Below, in pieces: positions 8,352 through 17,370 of a stretch of 27,707 nt of DNA. Below the pieces are notes generated by a model that was not told the origin of the DNA, ran no database searches, and worked only from the letters and a program-made list of their open reading frames with translations. The stretch spans positions 4,348-32,054 of the forward strand of contig NW_019091359.1 in assembly GCF_001949145.1 (NCBI RefSeq). The letters are read 5' to 3'. The position numbers and the translations under genes were made by a program. Source of the stretch: Acanthaster planci. Its lineage: Eukaryota > Echinodermata > Asteroidea > Valvatida > Acanthasteridae. The stretch's first letter is position 1. Every line of letters begins with the position of its first letter.

Positions 8352-8441
8352 CTGCACACAAAGGAAACATGGTTGAAAAAAGGTTTAGCAATTAAACCTG
8401 ATGAAAAGCCTTACAAAATGGTCAGAGCCAGACTGAGAAAG
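8352..8441 (+). CDS. Host gene internal exon, 30 codons, product unknown
   Basis: A 90-bp block is bordered by a pyrimidine-rich acceptor ending TTCCTTAG and a strong donor (AAAG then GTAAGAT at 8442). Only one of the three plus frames is open: it begins LHTKETWLKKGLAIKPDEKP and ends YKMVRARLRK. The length is an exact multiple of three, so the exon is phase 0 at both ends and could be skipped without a frameshift. The peptide is basic, with nine Lys and three Arg. I do not recognise the family. The neighbouring exons would be outside the window or beyond the transposon-filled DNA on either side. The evidence for an exon is the combination of both splice sites and the single open frame; there is no homology call. 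Confidence 0.6.
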
Positions 8442-8604
8442 GTAAGATGATTTATTTTACATCTTTACTTTATGAAATGGTGCTTTCAAATACCTGAAGA
8501 TGTATTCATCTGGTGTTACTAATCATCACAGAAAATGTATGCTGTTGAATGAAAGGTATTTCGTATACTTAAATCACACTGTTTGGGTTTTGTTTTTTGA
8601 TATA

Positions 8605-9779
8605 CAGTAAAATTTGATAACTCAAAGTCGGCTAACTCGAAACTCCGCTTAACTCGAAGAATAATTAATTCCTGCCGAAAGAATTGGCTTTTATGTACAA
8701 AAACATATCCATAACTCGAACTGCTCACTTTGCCAGATTCGTTCACCTCAAAGTTTTTGTTTCGCAGCTCCAAAAGAAACCGCCACCGAAATACTTCCAG
8801 AAAGTGTAAACAGAACACGGGTCTAGTTATGAATCATTTCTTACACACACACTTCGTCTTTTCACACCGGAACACTTGCAAGTGCGCTACAATGATGATC
8901 AATCTACACGCGTAAACCACACCGTGACCGCAAAATCCAACTTGCAGGAATTGGCCCAATTGTTACTGTAGGCCCATTGTAGCCAGTGTGTCGGCAGGCC
9001 AACTGATGGCTCTTTGTGTGTGGCTGCGGCAATGCATTGGAGATCTTTGTGTATGCTGCACGTGCCACACGTATGGAAGCTAAGTCTGGCCTTATGATCT
9101 GGCCCAGCTGCTTGCGCTCGCCCGTGCGATGGCTGCCCAATTAGAGCCACAAACCACAGCATGCTCACGTGCAGTGGACCAACCATGTGACTGCAACACA
9201 CAGCTTTTGCGCAGCCAAATCTCACTCAAAAGTTTGAAAATAACGGACGAAGAAAAAAAAAATAAAAACAGACACCAATAGCATTTTTGTTTTTAAGAAA
9301 TTTTATTGAAGCGCAAAAAGATGCACCCCCTTGTGATGAAAAAAGGCGTCAGACTCATCGAGTACGCATGTGCAAGGCACTGCGTTGTGGTGCGGTATCA
9401 GAAATGGGACCACCGCAATGCGTCACACATGCACAACGCAAAACAAAAATTTGCCACACAAAGGTACACAGTTTAAATGATTTACAGTACGTGTAATGTG
9501 TTATTTATCAGCCGATTGACAACAAAAACCCTCTGCAAAAATGTCTTTCTATGAACAAAAACTTGTGACACCAACGTATAAAATAACCACAATGTCATTT
9601 CAAAAGTCATCATAGGGAGATTTACAGTAACTGTGCATCATTGTACAGGTACATGTTATGACACACATCGTAATAATGACTGAATTTCAAAAGAAATCGG
9701 GACCTTCTTTTAATTTGAATTTCGGATAACTCAAATTTTTTGTCCATGCCCCAGAGATTCGAGGTATCGAGATTTGTGA
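8605..9779. mobile_element. Non-autonomous pogo/Tigger-like DNA transposon
   Basis: The left end follows TA and reads CAGTAAAATTTGATAACTCA, then GGCTAACTCGAA and CTTAACTCGAA, a repeated AACTCGAA pattern typical of Tigger/pogo ends. The right end (about 9715-9779) reads GGATAACTCAAATTTTTTGT then GATTCGAGGTATCGAGATTT, the complement of the same pattern. The left TA (8603-8604) fits the TA target of Tc1/mariner superfamily elements; the right border is too decayed to fix exactly. The ~1 kb interior has no recognisable transposase (no CENP-B-type helix-turn-helix or DDE pattern). Confidence 0.65.
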
Positions 9780-10644
9780 TAAATTTGTAATATCCTTTGG
9801 GGCCCAGACATTACCCACTTCTAAATGCCTTGATTTAAAACTGCTGTCATACTTCATTTCACCAATAAAAAGTTGTTCTTGATAGAGAACAAGAAATGTG
9901 GATCACTATAGACATGACCATACAAGTCATTTCTCTACTTTTGAAGGGTTTTAATGTGAGAGAATACTTCAAATTCATAAGTAGTTTATTCCATTTGCAA
10001 ATTGTGAATTTATTTTCACCTTCGTGGTAGGTTTTAGGAAATCAGACTTATCCCCAACCGCCACACATTTCTGTGTAATTATGAGGATATTGAGCTGATT
10101 CCCAATCACCTATGACTTCTGTTGGAGTTCCTTTTTTCTTTAACCAATAACAGTCCTCAAATCTCCAAATCACCCTACATGTAGGGGTTAGAGTTAACGA
10201 TAAGGACAAATATATAAACTTGAAACAAGGTTCATTAGGCAAGCAGTTTTTTAAGTTGGTGCTTGGATTTTTTTAGACAAATCTTTGAGGACAGGGAAAA
10301 AAGTATTTTCTATGTTCTCAAGAAAAGCAAATAAGGGTCTTCAAGTCGGAGGAAAGAATGCCAAAAATTGTTTTTAAAAAGAAAAAGGAGGTATCCCTTA
10401 CCATTGGTGCTGGCCTCACAGGACCAAAGCTCACAAAATTGAAATCAGAGACTCAGTTGGACAGGGGAGCAAAAAAATTTTCTTTTTTTTTACATATATA
10501 TCAGTAAATTGTTGGTCGGCAGATCGAAGACTTCTCAAAATGAAGAATTAATTTTTTTTAACAGTTCTGAATTTGCAAGGTTCGTGGATTGGAGGACCAA
10601 CTTAAAAAAAATCTCACCTTATGATTTGAACATAACCCTGATCC
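9780..10644. other. Unassigned DNA with one Lys-rich exon-like stretch
   Basis: No element family recognised. A 14-bp perfect palindrome CCCTACATGTAGGG lies at 10173-10186. Around 10277-10480 all three plus frames are Lys-rich because the strand is purine-rich, so no exon is called. Confidence 0.4.
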
Positions 10645-11071
10645 CAAGTTGTCAGAGTCGTAATGACTTGAGTCAATGACTAGACAGGAGTTTGACTCAA
10701 GTCACAATTTCTGGTGACTCAACTGAGTCTTGAATGGTAAATGACTTAATTCAACTTGAGTCTCTGCAACCAGATGACTCAACTCAAATCGAATCTCTCA
10801 TGGAGACTCAACTCGAGTACAAACTTATAAGACTCAAGTCTCAAAATTAAAAGCAACATTTTAGTTGGCTAGATATATGTACCTGTCACCCAAACTATTT
10901 TCAGTATTTCTAATGAAAATAAAAATACCCCAAAATGACTTACATGTTGTGTTTTTATTGTATTTTGTTCAAACATTGACTCAAATTGACTCCAGCTCCG
11001 TACTCGACTTTACTAGACTCAACTTCTTGACCTAACGACTCGAGTCACCAAATTTGGTGTCTGCGAGATGT
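10645..11071. mobile_element. hAT-like miniature element rich in TGACTC, with imperfect 8-bp duplication
   Basis: The interior (10653-11063) is packed with GACTCAAGTC-type words (TTGACTCAAGTC, GGTGACTCAACTGAGTC, GACTCGAGTC). The ends start CAGAGTCGTAATGACT and, on the complement, CAGACACCAAATTTGGTGAC, both beginning CAGA like many hAT termini. The flanking octamers CAAGTTGT (10645-10652) and CGAGATGT (11064-11071) agree at 6 of 8 positions, fitting an aged hAT 8-bp duplication. No transposase is encoded. Confidence 0.55.
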
Positions 11072-11981
11072 AGATATAAGTGTGACTATGGATTATGCCA
11101 TCACATTCTTACAGCTTTGTTTCCCAAAATTGCCACATGTATGTTTTGGTTGAAGCTATTGTGGTCATAATTCTCTTTGATGTATTGAGTGGTTTGTCTA
11201 TTTAAAGAACAAAATGAAGGCTTTTCCATAGTTTTCAAATGTTGAATTACAGCATGAGGAGAATTCCCATACAGCACAATTAATGTCGCTATGCTGAATA
11301 CCATTTTACCTTATCTTGGTTCCAAGACCTTGTAGTTTATTGTGCAGTCACATAAACCCCTTAATCCAAGGATCACTATCACAAACCATCACTGCTAGCA
11401 TACACTTTCTCCATATGAAAAAATATCTGCCATAAATCGCTATCACAGGAGAGTCTCGGATATTCAATTTTTTGGGTTTTTTGCTACATTACCTTGACAA
11501 TTATAGGTCGGGTCCATCGCAAGTCCCCTCACATGTTAACTCCAAAGTCTTTTAAGAAGTTCAGTCTTAAGCAACAAGGTGAACAGTGACAAAAGAAGGC
11601 TTTGATCACAGTTCATTTGAAAAGCTTGTGAACTGGTTTGAGACCAAATGATTTTTGATGGACTTGTAACGGAGACAGACTTACAGTGACTCTCGGACTT
11701 GTGATGGAGTGGCATTCATAACATAAAAAGGGTGGTGTTCATTTGGTGATGGATTTTGATTTTTTTTCTTCATTCCCCATTTACTTTTTGTTTTCTTCAT
11801 TTTTTGTGAATTTGAAACGGCAAAAAAGAGAGATTCTTTGAATGGGTGAGGACTCAAAGCATCTGAGCCCATTTGAATCACAGAATATCCAGCTTTTGAG
11901 TTGTTTCTCTTTCAACTGTGTTCCCCCATTATTGCCCATATTATACAAGAGAACAAGACAGCTTTATTTATGCTTTGAGTC
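11072..11981. other. No gene or repeat recognised
   Basis: About 900 bp of AT-rich DNA. Both strands were read; short frames are present but none resembles a known family or carries credible splice sites. Confidence 0.5.
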
Positions 11982-12822
11982 ATGGCATTCCTGCCAACTG
12001 TTCCGATTTAGGCGGAAACATTCCAATTTTAGAGATTAAAAGTGCCCAAAAACCGGAACATGCGGATTTTCCAGGTTGCGAAAGAAGAATTGAAAAAAGA
12101 TCAAAAATATTCAAAAATACCCTGGCCCGCCCATTGCAAAACAATATTGTAAAACAATATTGTTGTTTGGTAGACTTGTTCCCGTACCCTATGTCTCTGA
12201 AGTGAAAGTTGTGAATAAAAATGTGTCAGCCAGTGTCCATGTAATCTTATGTTATTTTATGAAAATTGGGACAGGGACCAGTCTAGTGGTATGAGGGTGC
12301 TATTACCACTACTATAATGGTATAAAATCCGCCTTGCTCTTTTGTACGACGAAAGTCCTCTGAATCAAGCACAGGCCAAGCACGACGTGGTGGACGTATT
12401 GACATCGATTGACACTATGCTTGTTTTCCACACACATTGTTTTTACAAGTCTTCAGTATTTTTTCCGTGGATATTTTGTAAATAGTTTGACCGTTTGTAG
12501 CAACTCAACTGCAACATAGACATGGATAAACAGAAAGAAAAAAACAGAGGAGTAAGAAATTCTGAGAGGAATATGCAATAAAGTATCACTTCATGAAGAC
12601 TTCACGAAGAGGAGTTCTCAGAATTGCCAAGAAAGCCACCTATCAAGCACTCAACCAGCATTGAGCCATCCATCTACCAGTTCCACAGGAGACCAGTAAC
12701 TGGCATTCATTATGAAAATGCTGCCTCTTCATGCATGATATTTTTGGTAACTTCTTTTTATGTGGTTTAATCCTTCTGATATTTCTGTTTACCATTCAAC
12801 ATTCTATAAACCATAATTCATT

Positions 12823-12900
12823 AGAGGCCCTGTAAACAGCAATTTTTGTATGATTCTTCAGGCTTAAGACTCATACAAAATTGATGTTTGCAGGGCCTCT
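12823..12900. repeat. 78-nt near-perfect hairpin
   Basis: The left arm starts AGAGGCCCTGTAAACAGCAA; the complement of the right arm starts AGAGGCCCTGCAAACATCAA. The arms pair over about 35 positions with three mismatches and one bulged T, leaving a 7-nt loop (CAGGCTT). The geometry resembles either a foldback element or a microRNA-type precursor. Confidence 0.8.
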
Positions 12901-12961
12901 CATGGAGGTTCAAAAGTGCCAAAAAGCAGGAGCTTCCGGGGACACTGACCCCTGAACCCCA

Positions 12962-12987
12962 CCAGGGGCCCTACAGTGGGCCCCTGG
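12962..12987. repeat. GC-rich perfect inverted repeat
   Basis: CCAGGGGCCC, six bases (TACAGT), then GGGCCCCTGG. Ten perfect pairs in an otherwise AT-rich neighbourhood. Part of the same putative element as the 78-nt hairpin. Confidence 0.85.
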
Positions 12988-13219
12988 ACCCCAGCCATTC
13001 AGTGCAAGCGTCTGCGACACTCGCCGAATGTTATTGGAGGTGTTCCTCTTTCTGACTTTCCAATGTTGGCAGGTATGCCATGGGATAAATTCCATCATTT
13101 TCCCAGTGGTAGCTAGCTATGTAAATCTGCATATGTGCAATCAAGCTTTACTCTTTGAATTGAGTAACTCTTTGGCTAGGTGCACAACTATTTTTTGCAT
13201 TCATATGCACAGTGCATGC

Positions 13220-13630
13220 TTATGAAGCAGTGTTGTAGTCGAGTACTTTTCGAGTACCAACGTTCTCCCGAAAATACTGAACTGGGTAAGAGGGAAAAAG
13301 TCAGAGTGCACAGGCATTTGATGGTAAATGTGCAAAGGTAAGATTACAAAATAAATGTTAGACTTCAGACACTCCCAGTTGTGTAAAATTTAAGTTTTAA
13401 GGAGAAAAGTACTTGGAAAGTACTGAGTACTTTCCGTGTTCTTTTGTCCTAAAAAGTTAATTTTAATCAACCAGTAATGGTCTGAAGTCATTATCTTGCT
13501 TTGTAATCGCACCTTTATGCATGTTCTATCAAATGCCGATGTACTTCAGCTTTGGTCCCTCATAACTAGTTAAATATTTGGTTGAGAACTTGGTTCTCAA
13601 AAAGTACTCGACTACATCACTGTTATGAAG
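13220..13630. mobile_element. hAT-like miniature element with exact 8-bp target duplication
   Basis: The element spans 13228-13622. The left end is CAGTGTTGTAGTCGAGTACT; the complement of the right end is CAGTGATGTAGTCGAGTACT, 19 of 20 identical. TTATGAAG flanks it exactly on both sides (13220-13227 and 13623-13630), an 8-bp duplication as made by hAT transposases. The 395-bp interior has no transposase. The ends contain the palindrome GAGTACTC-type words repeated internally (AAGTACTGAGTACTTTCC near 13420). Confidence 0.85.
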
Positions 13631-13849
13631 TAACACATAGAAACATGCAGTCCACACCATCAGTTGATCGTGGGGTGCACACAGTGTCTTCATTACCTCA
13701 AATGTCCAAATGGATTGATATATATAATAGCCGCAGAAATATGCTATATTTATTAAATCCTGTCGATATGACTCTACAGAGTTAGGTCTTTTTACACTAC
13801 CAAGAAGAAAATTTGTCGAGCAGCTAATAGGGGAACCGCAGTTCACTGT
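13631..13849. other. No gene recognised
   Basis: Short AT-rich stretch between the hAT-like element and the CpG-rich patch. Confidence 0.4.
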
Positions 13850-14140
13850 CTCCCGCTCCCCCCGAGAGGGGTACCGGCCGCGCCACCTTCAAGCGCTACG
13901 TGACCAGGCTGGAGTCTTCAGGTCCAACTTTCACAGAGATCCCGCTTAACTGCTCTTGCATCGAGATCTTTGATTCAATCAGCAAGGCCTCACACTGGTG
14001 CCTTATCTTCCTCCACGATCGTTCGCGATTAATGGCGCGCGTGACAATCCGGTTTGAATATGCGCATTTTAATTAGGTTTTTGTAACCTGAAACCACGCC
14101 AGAAGATATGATTCGTCCGCGACTGTGACGTCACTATGTT
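13850..14140. promoter_or_regulatory. CpG-rich patch with CRE-type site; possible promoter or first exon
   Basis: This stretch is visibly richer in G+C and CpG than its surroundings (CGCGCC, GCGCGCG, TCCGCGAC). It carries a perfect TGACGTCA (CRE/ATF-type palindrome) at 14126-14133. On the minus strand a frame without an in-frame ATG at its start runs about 14075 to 13905 and contains ERSWRKIRHQCEALLIESKI then SMQEQLSGISVKVGPEDSSL; the mirror plus frame is also open. Either could be an exon, but I found no decisive splice sites, so no gene is called. A promoter reading is inference from composition and the CRE-type site. Confidence 0.3.
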
Positions 14141-14549
14141 AATGCACGTAGACATTTCTGCGCGTAAAAAAACGAACTTCAAAGTACAATGTTGGGTTCT
14201 TGCTGTAGTTCAAGAGTTGATGTAATTTTTTAATATTGTCACTATCAAGCTAAGATTTTTTGGTGAGAAAGATTGCCCGATCTCGTCAGCCTATTTCGGA
14301 TTTAGAAGGTCAAGTTCACGTGTGATTGAATAGGAACTTATCCGTGCGTTGAAGAATAGCCACATTGTTTCTAGACAGCAGTTACCAGTGAACATTAAGT
14401 TTTGAAAGTCTTAAAAGTCTTGGAAATAAGTACACTTAGATAAGAGAATAAATTAAATAATGTCTTAAATAATGTCTTAAACTGTCAATGATGACAATAC
14501 AAAACCACCAGATATTAATTCACAAGGAAACAAGGGAGCTTAGACTGCA
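14141..14549. other. No gene or repeat recognised
   Basis: About 400 bp of AT-rich DNA. A short direct duplication (AATAATGTCTTAAA twice, about 14455-14480) is the only structure noted. Confidence 0.5.
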
Positions 14550-14572
14550 AGCAAAATTCAGTGTTTTGTTGA

Positions 14573-14578
14573 TTTATT
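14573..14578 (-). terminator. Poly(A) signal AATAAA of the minus-strand host gene
   Basis: Canonical AATAAA on the minus strand downstream of the TGA at 14620, within a context reading TTTTCAATAAATCAAC. Confidence 0.65.
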
Positions 14579-14619
14579 GAAAATGTCAATCACAAATCAG
14601 TACAGAAATTTTACACATC

Positions 14620-14740
14620 TCATTCTTTCTTTAAGCTGCCCATGGAGGAAGGAGGGGCCTTTGCTTCTTTAAATGGTCCAGATTTCCTGCGTTTGTAGTC
14701 ATTTTCAAAGACCTCAACAACAGCTGTATGAATAGAACGC
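14620..14740 (-). CDS. Host gene terminal coding exon, C-terminal 39 codons, product unknown
   Basis: On the minus strand an acceptor (ATAATTCAG) precedes a frame that begins, after one leftover base, RSIHTAVVEVFENDYKRRKS, continues GPFKEAKAPPSSMGSLKKE and ends at TGA (14622-14620). An AATAAA lies 42 bp past the stop. The open frame, acceptor, stop and poly(A) signal together make a typical last exon. The peptide has a conserved-looking amphipathic start (TAVVEVFENDYKRRK) and a Lys/Ser/Pro-rich tail; I do not recognise the protein. Earlier exons would lie at higher coordinates, in or beyond the assembly gap. Confidence 0.65.
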
Positions 14741-14934
14741 CTGAATTATGAAATTGTGTAACGGCTTTGTTGCTCAACCGCATTTAATGCTGGTAAAAAA
14801 ATTTGTACATAAAACATGAAACTTTCCTGTGAGTTCTATTACATGAACAGAACCTCGGGGGTACACTCTGGGTTCAAAACAATTCGTTTCTGCAAAAAAT
14901 CTTTTGAAACGCCTATTTTTTTCACAGTTTTCTA

Positions 14935-15656
14935 NNNNNNNNNNNNNNNNNNNNNNNNNNNNNNNNNNNNNNNNNNNNNNNNNNNNNNNNNNNNNNNNNN
15001 NNNNNNNNNNNNNNNNNNNNNNNNNNNNNNNNNNNNNNNNNNNNNNNNNNNNNNNNNNNNNNNNNNNNNNNNNNNNNNNNNNNNNNNNNNNNNNNNNNNN
15101 NNNNNNNNNNNNNNNNNNNNNNNNNNNNNNNNNNNNNNNNNNNNNNNNNNNNNNNNNNNNNNNNNNNNNNNNNNNNNNNNNNNNNNNNNNNNNNNNNNNN
15201 NNNNNNNNNNNNNNNNNNNNNNNNNNNNNNNNNNNNNNNNNNNNNNNNNNNNNNNNNNNNNNNNNNNNNNNNNNNNNNNNNNNNNNNNNNNNNNNNNNNN
15301 NNNNNNNNNNNNNNNNNNNNNNNNNNNNNNNNNNNNNNNNNNNNNNNNNNNNNNNNNNNNNNNNNNNNNNNNNNNNNNNNNNNNNNNNNNNNNNNNNNNN
15401 NNNNNNNNNNNNNNNNNNNNNNNNNNNNNNNNNNNNNNNNNNNNNNNNNNNNNNNNNNNNNNNNNNNNNNNNNNNNNNNNNNNNNNNNNNNNNNNNNNNN
15501 NNNNNNNNNNNNNNNNNNNNNNNNNNNNNNNNNNNNNNNNNNNNNNNNNNNNNNNNNNNNNNNNNNNNNNNNNNNNNNNNNNNNNNNNNNNNNNNNNNNN
15601 NNNNNNNNNNNNNNNNNNNNNNNNNNNNNNNNNNNNNNNNNNNNNNNNNNNNNNNN
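14935..15656. other. Assembly gap (Ns)
   Basis: 722 undetermined bases. The true length may differ. Earlier exons of the minus-strand gene could be hidden here. Confidence 0.99.
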
Positions 15657-16260
15657 GAAACAAAGAAGCCTATAATTTCACATTTTCACGAAACATGCAG
15701 CATTAGCTCCAAACTAGAGAATTCTCCCACTTTTCACGACATGGTACAAAGTGCATCACAAGCAATTTCAAATCGAAATGTCACCAAAAATATGATATTC
15801 AAGGGTGGGTTTTCATGACTAAAAAATATTTTAGCTGTCTTCCCGCAGCAAAAATAATGAACACTGGACCCTCGTTCACCAAATTTAAGAAGGTAGATTT
15901 CTGTAAAAAATGCGGTTTTAAAATATCCTTACTTTTTCTGACAAATACTGAAAAAATTAACGATTTTATTCAAAAATGTGTCGAAAATTTGACCTTGCAT
16001 AAATTCACTTTGGAATGGAATATTTTTATCATTTAAAAAATATTTATCATTTTGATGAATCCATCTAAGCAACTGGGGTGACTAGAAACCGCCAGATACG
16101 ATGTCGTCACTGGAAAGAGGGGATGTAATTGGAGAGTCGTCTCAAGTTTATCTCCGCAGCTCCCAAGGGATTAAAAATTAATATTCATAAGCGATAATGA
16201 GGGGCGCCATTTTCAAAATGTTTGGCGCATGCGTAAACACACCTACACGAGCGGCCAATC
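15657..16260. other. No gene recognised upstream of DIRS copy C
   Basis: AT-rich to about 16060, then mixed composition to 16260. I looked here for the left terminal repeat of DIRS copy C (the GACTGTTTGGGTAG core or its complement) and did not find it. Confidence 0.5.
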
Positions 16261-16985
16261 GTGCCTCGGGACCTGGCTTATTACTACTTCGGCCGGAGGG
16301 AGGACTACGATAACTTCTTATCGGTGCAGGAAATTCCAGACGCAGCCCGGGACAAAATCATCACGGACTCAGGAAAGGCTCCTCGGAAGTTGATCTTCTG
16401 TGATAGCAACAAGTCCCACCTTGAGTTAGCCCTGGTTAAAGTGGACAAGGCTTTTGGCCTCAGCCTTCGCTGTTCAGCCTTCCTCTTTCTCTCGGAATAC
16501 ATGGCATGTGCATGCGAGCAGAATTCACCAGTGTCCCCAGACTTCGCGGCTCTGGCACTCCGGGGCCTAGATGAGGGCTTGGCCCTCACCTTCAAGCAAT
16601 TCACTCGGATCTCCTGCTTGGCTTCCTCCACTCACAGAGCCAACACCTTGGAGGCAATGCATATCCCTCATGAAGGCGTGAAGTCTAGATTTCAAGATCT
16701 CCCACTTTCTTCACCGGCAAGTTTCTGGAATCTCTTGAGGCCAAAGCCAAATGCATCGACACCACGAAGAAACTCAACTTCGGGGGACCCGATGACTCCA
16801 GCTTTGCAGCAACCTCAGCCGCGTCAGCTTCAGAATCCCAAGCCACTTCCACCCAGGACACAATCTTTTTGCCCTCTGCTCCCACAACTGACCAAGCGTC
16901 GTGCCTAAGTCCGTTCCTCGACCCAACCCCCCGGCAAAGGTCAACTCGAGGATCTTCGTCGCCCCCCCAAAGTACTTCGGGGGTC
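16261..16985 (+). pseudogene. DIRS gag-like protein (copy C), frameshifted
   Basis: The frame opens after a TAA at 16234 with no ATG; the first usable codon is GTG at 16261, so the true start is lost or upstream. It contains LAYYYFGRREDYDNFLSVQE, DKAFGLSLRCSAFLFLSEYM, FAALALRGLDEGLALTFKQF and TRISCLASSTHRANTLEAM. A frame change near 16705 gives the apparent continuation FFTGKFLESLEAKAKCIDTT and then a Ser/Thr/Pro-rich linker. The position before RNase H and recombinase of a DIRS copy and the overall character suggest the gag-like structural protein of DIRS elements; the identification is by position and resemblance, not by a catalytic motif. Confidence 0.6.
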
Positions 16986-16992
16986 GTCACCA

Positions 16993-17370
16993 ATGACTGC
17001 GCCACTTCACATCAGTGTTTTTGCCTCTCCCTCCAACACCCAACTTCTGACCTTCTGCAGGAGATCTCAGCACCCCCAAGCCTGGGCCACAAACTCCCTG
17101 CAGGTCAACTGGCCAGGAATCCTGGGATATGCCTTTCCACCCATCTCCCTGATCCCGACGGTGCTCTCCAAGGTCAAATACGAACATTGTCGGTTACTTC
17201 TAAGCTCACCATTCTGGCCTCACCAACCATGGTTCCCAGACTGACGAGGCTCGTGGTCTGTCGTCCTCTAGTCCTTCCTGACAGATCTGACATCCTTCAC
17301 CAGCCCAACTCCGGCATCCTTCATCCAGCTCCAAGGGGTCTGCACTTAACTTGTTGGACATTATCCAACG
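16993..17370 (+). pseudogene. DIRS RNase H C-terminal tail (copy C)
   Basis: The segment VFASPSNTQLLTFCRR, then QVNWPGILGYAFPPISLIPT, VLSKVKYEHCRLLLSSPFWP and HQPWFPD matches the region following RNase H in DIRS polyproteins (patterns DLFAS..N.Q...FC, W....YAFPP..LI..VL.K and W...PWFPDL). After a frameshift near 17243 it continues LTRLVVCRPLVLPDRSDILH and GILHPAPRGLHL. The RT core and the RNase H catalytic residues that should precede it are missing, so only this tail remains. Confidence 0.8.

Larger units (their letters stand above)
11982..13083. mobile_element. Possible DNA transposon with terminal inverted repeats, ~1.1 kb
   Basis: The left end CATGGCATTCCTGCCAACTG (about 11982) is matched by the complement of the right end, CATGGCATACCTGCCAACAT (about 13083): 17 of the first 20 bases agree. 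Inside are the 78-nt hairpin at 12823-12900 and the GC-rich palindrome at 12962-12987. I saw no clean target-site duplication and no recognisable transposase. The superfamily is therefore left open, and two coincidentally similar repeats cannot be excluded. Confidence 0.45.

Noticed and set aside
8899-9225. 108-residue minus-strand frame inside the Tigger-like element
   Set aside because: Cys/His/Trp-rich but with no transposase, zinc-finger spacing or other motif; an overlapping frame is equally open, suggesting composition only.
10277-10500. Lys-rich frames (for example MPKIVFKKKKEVSLTIGAGL) preceded by an acceptor-like TTTTTTTAG
   Set aside because: All three frames look equally Lys-rich because the strand is purine-rich, and the frame joined to the acceptor stops early. 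No donor and no family resemblance, so not called as an exon.
13529-13846. 105-residue minus-strand frame
   Set aside because: It straddles the right end and target duplication of the hAT-like element, so it cannot be a conserved gene.
14816-15818. Long open frames of 240-300 residues across the gap
   Set aside because: They are almost entirely undetermined bases (14935-15656) and carry no coding information.
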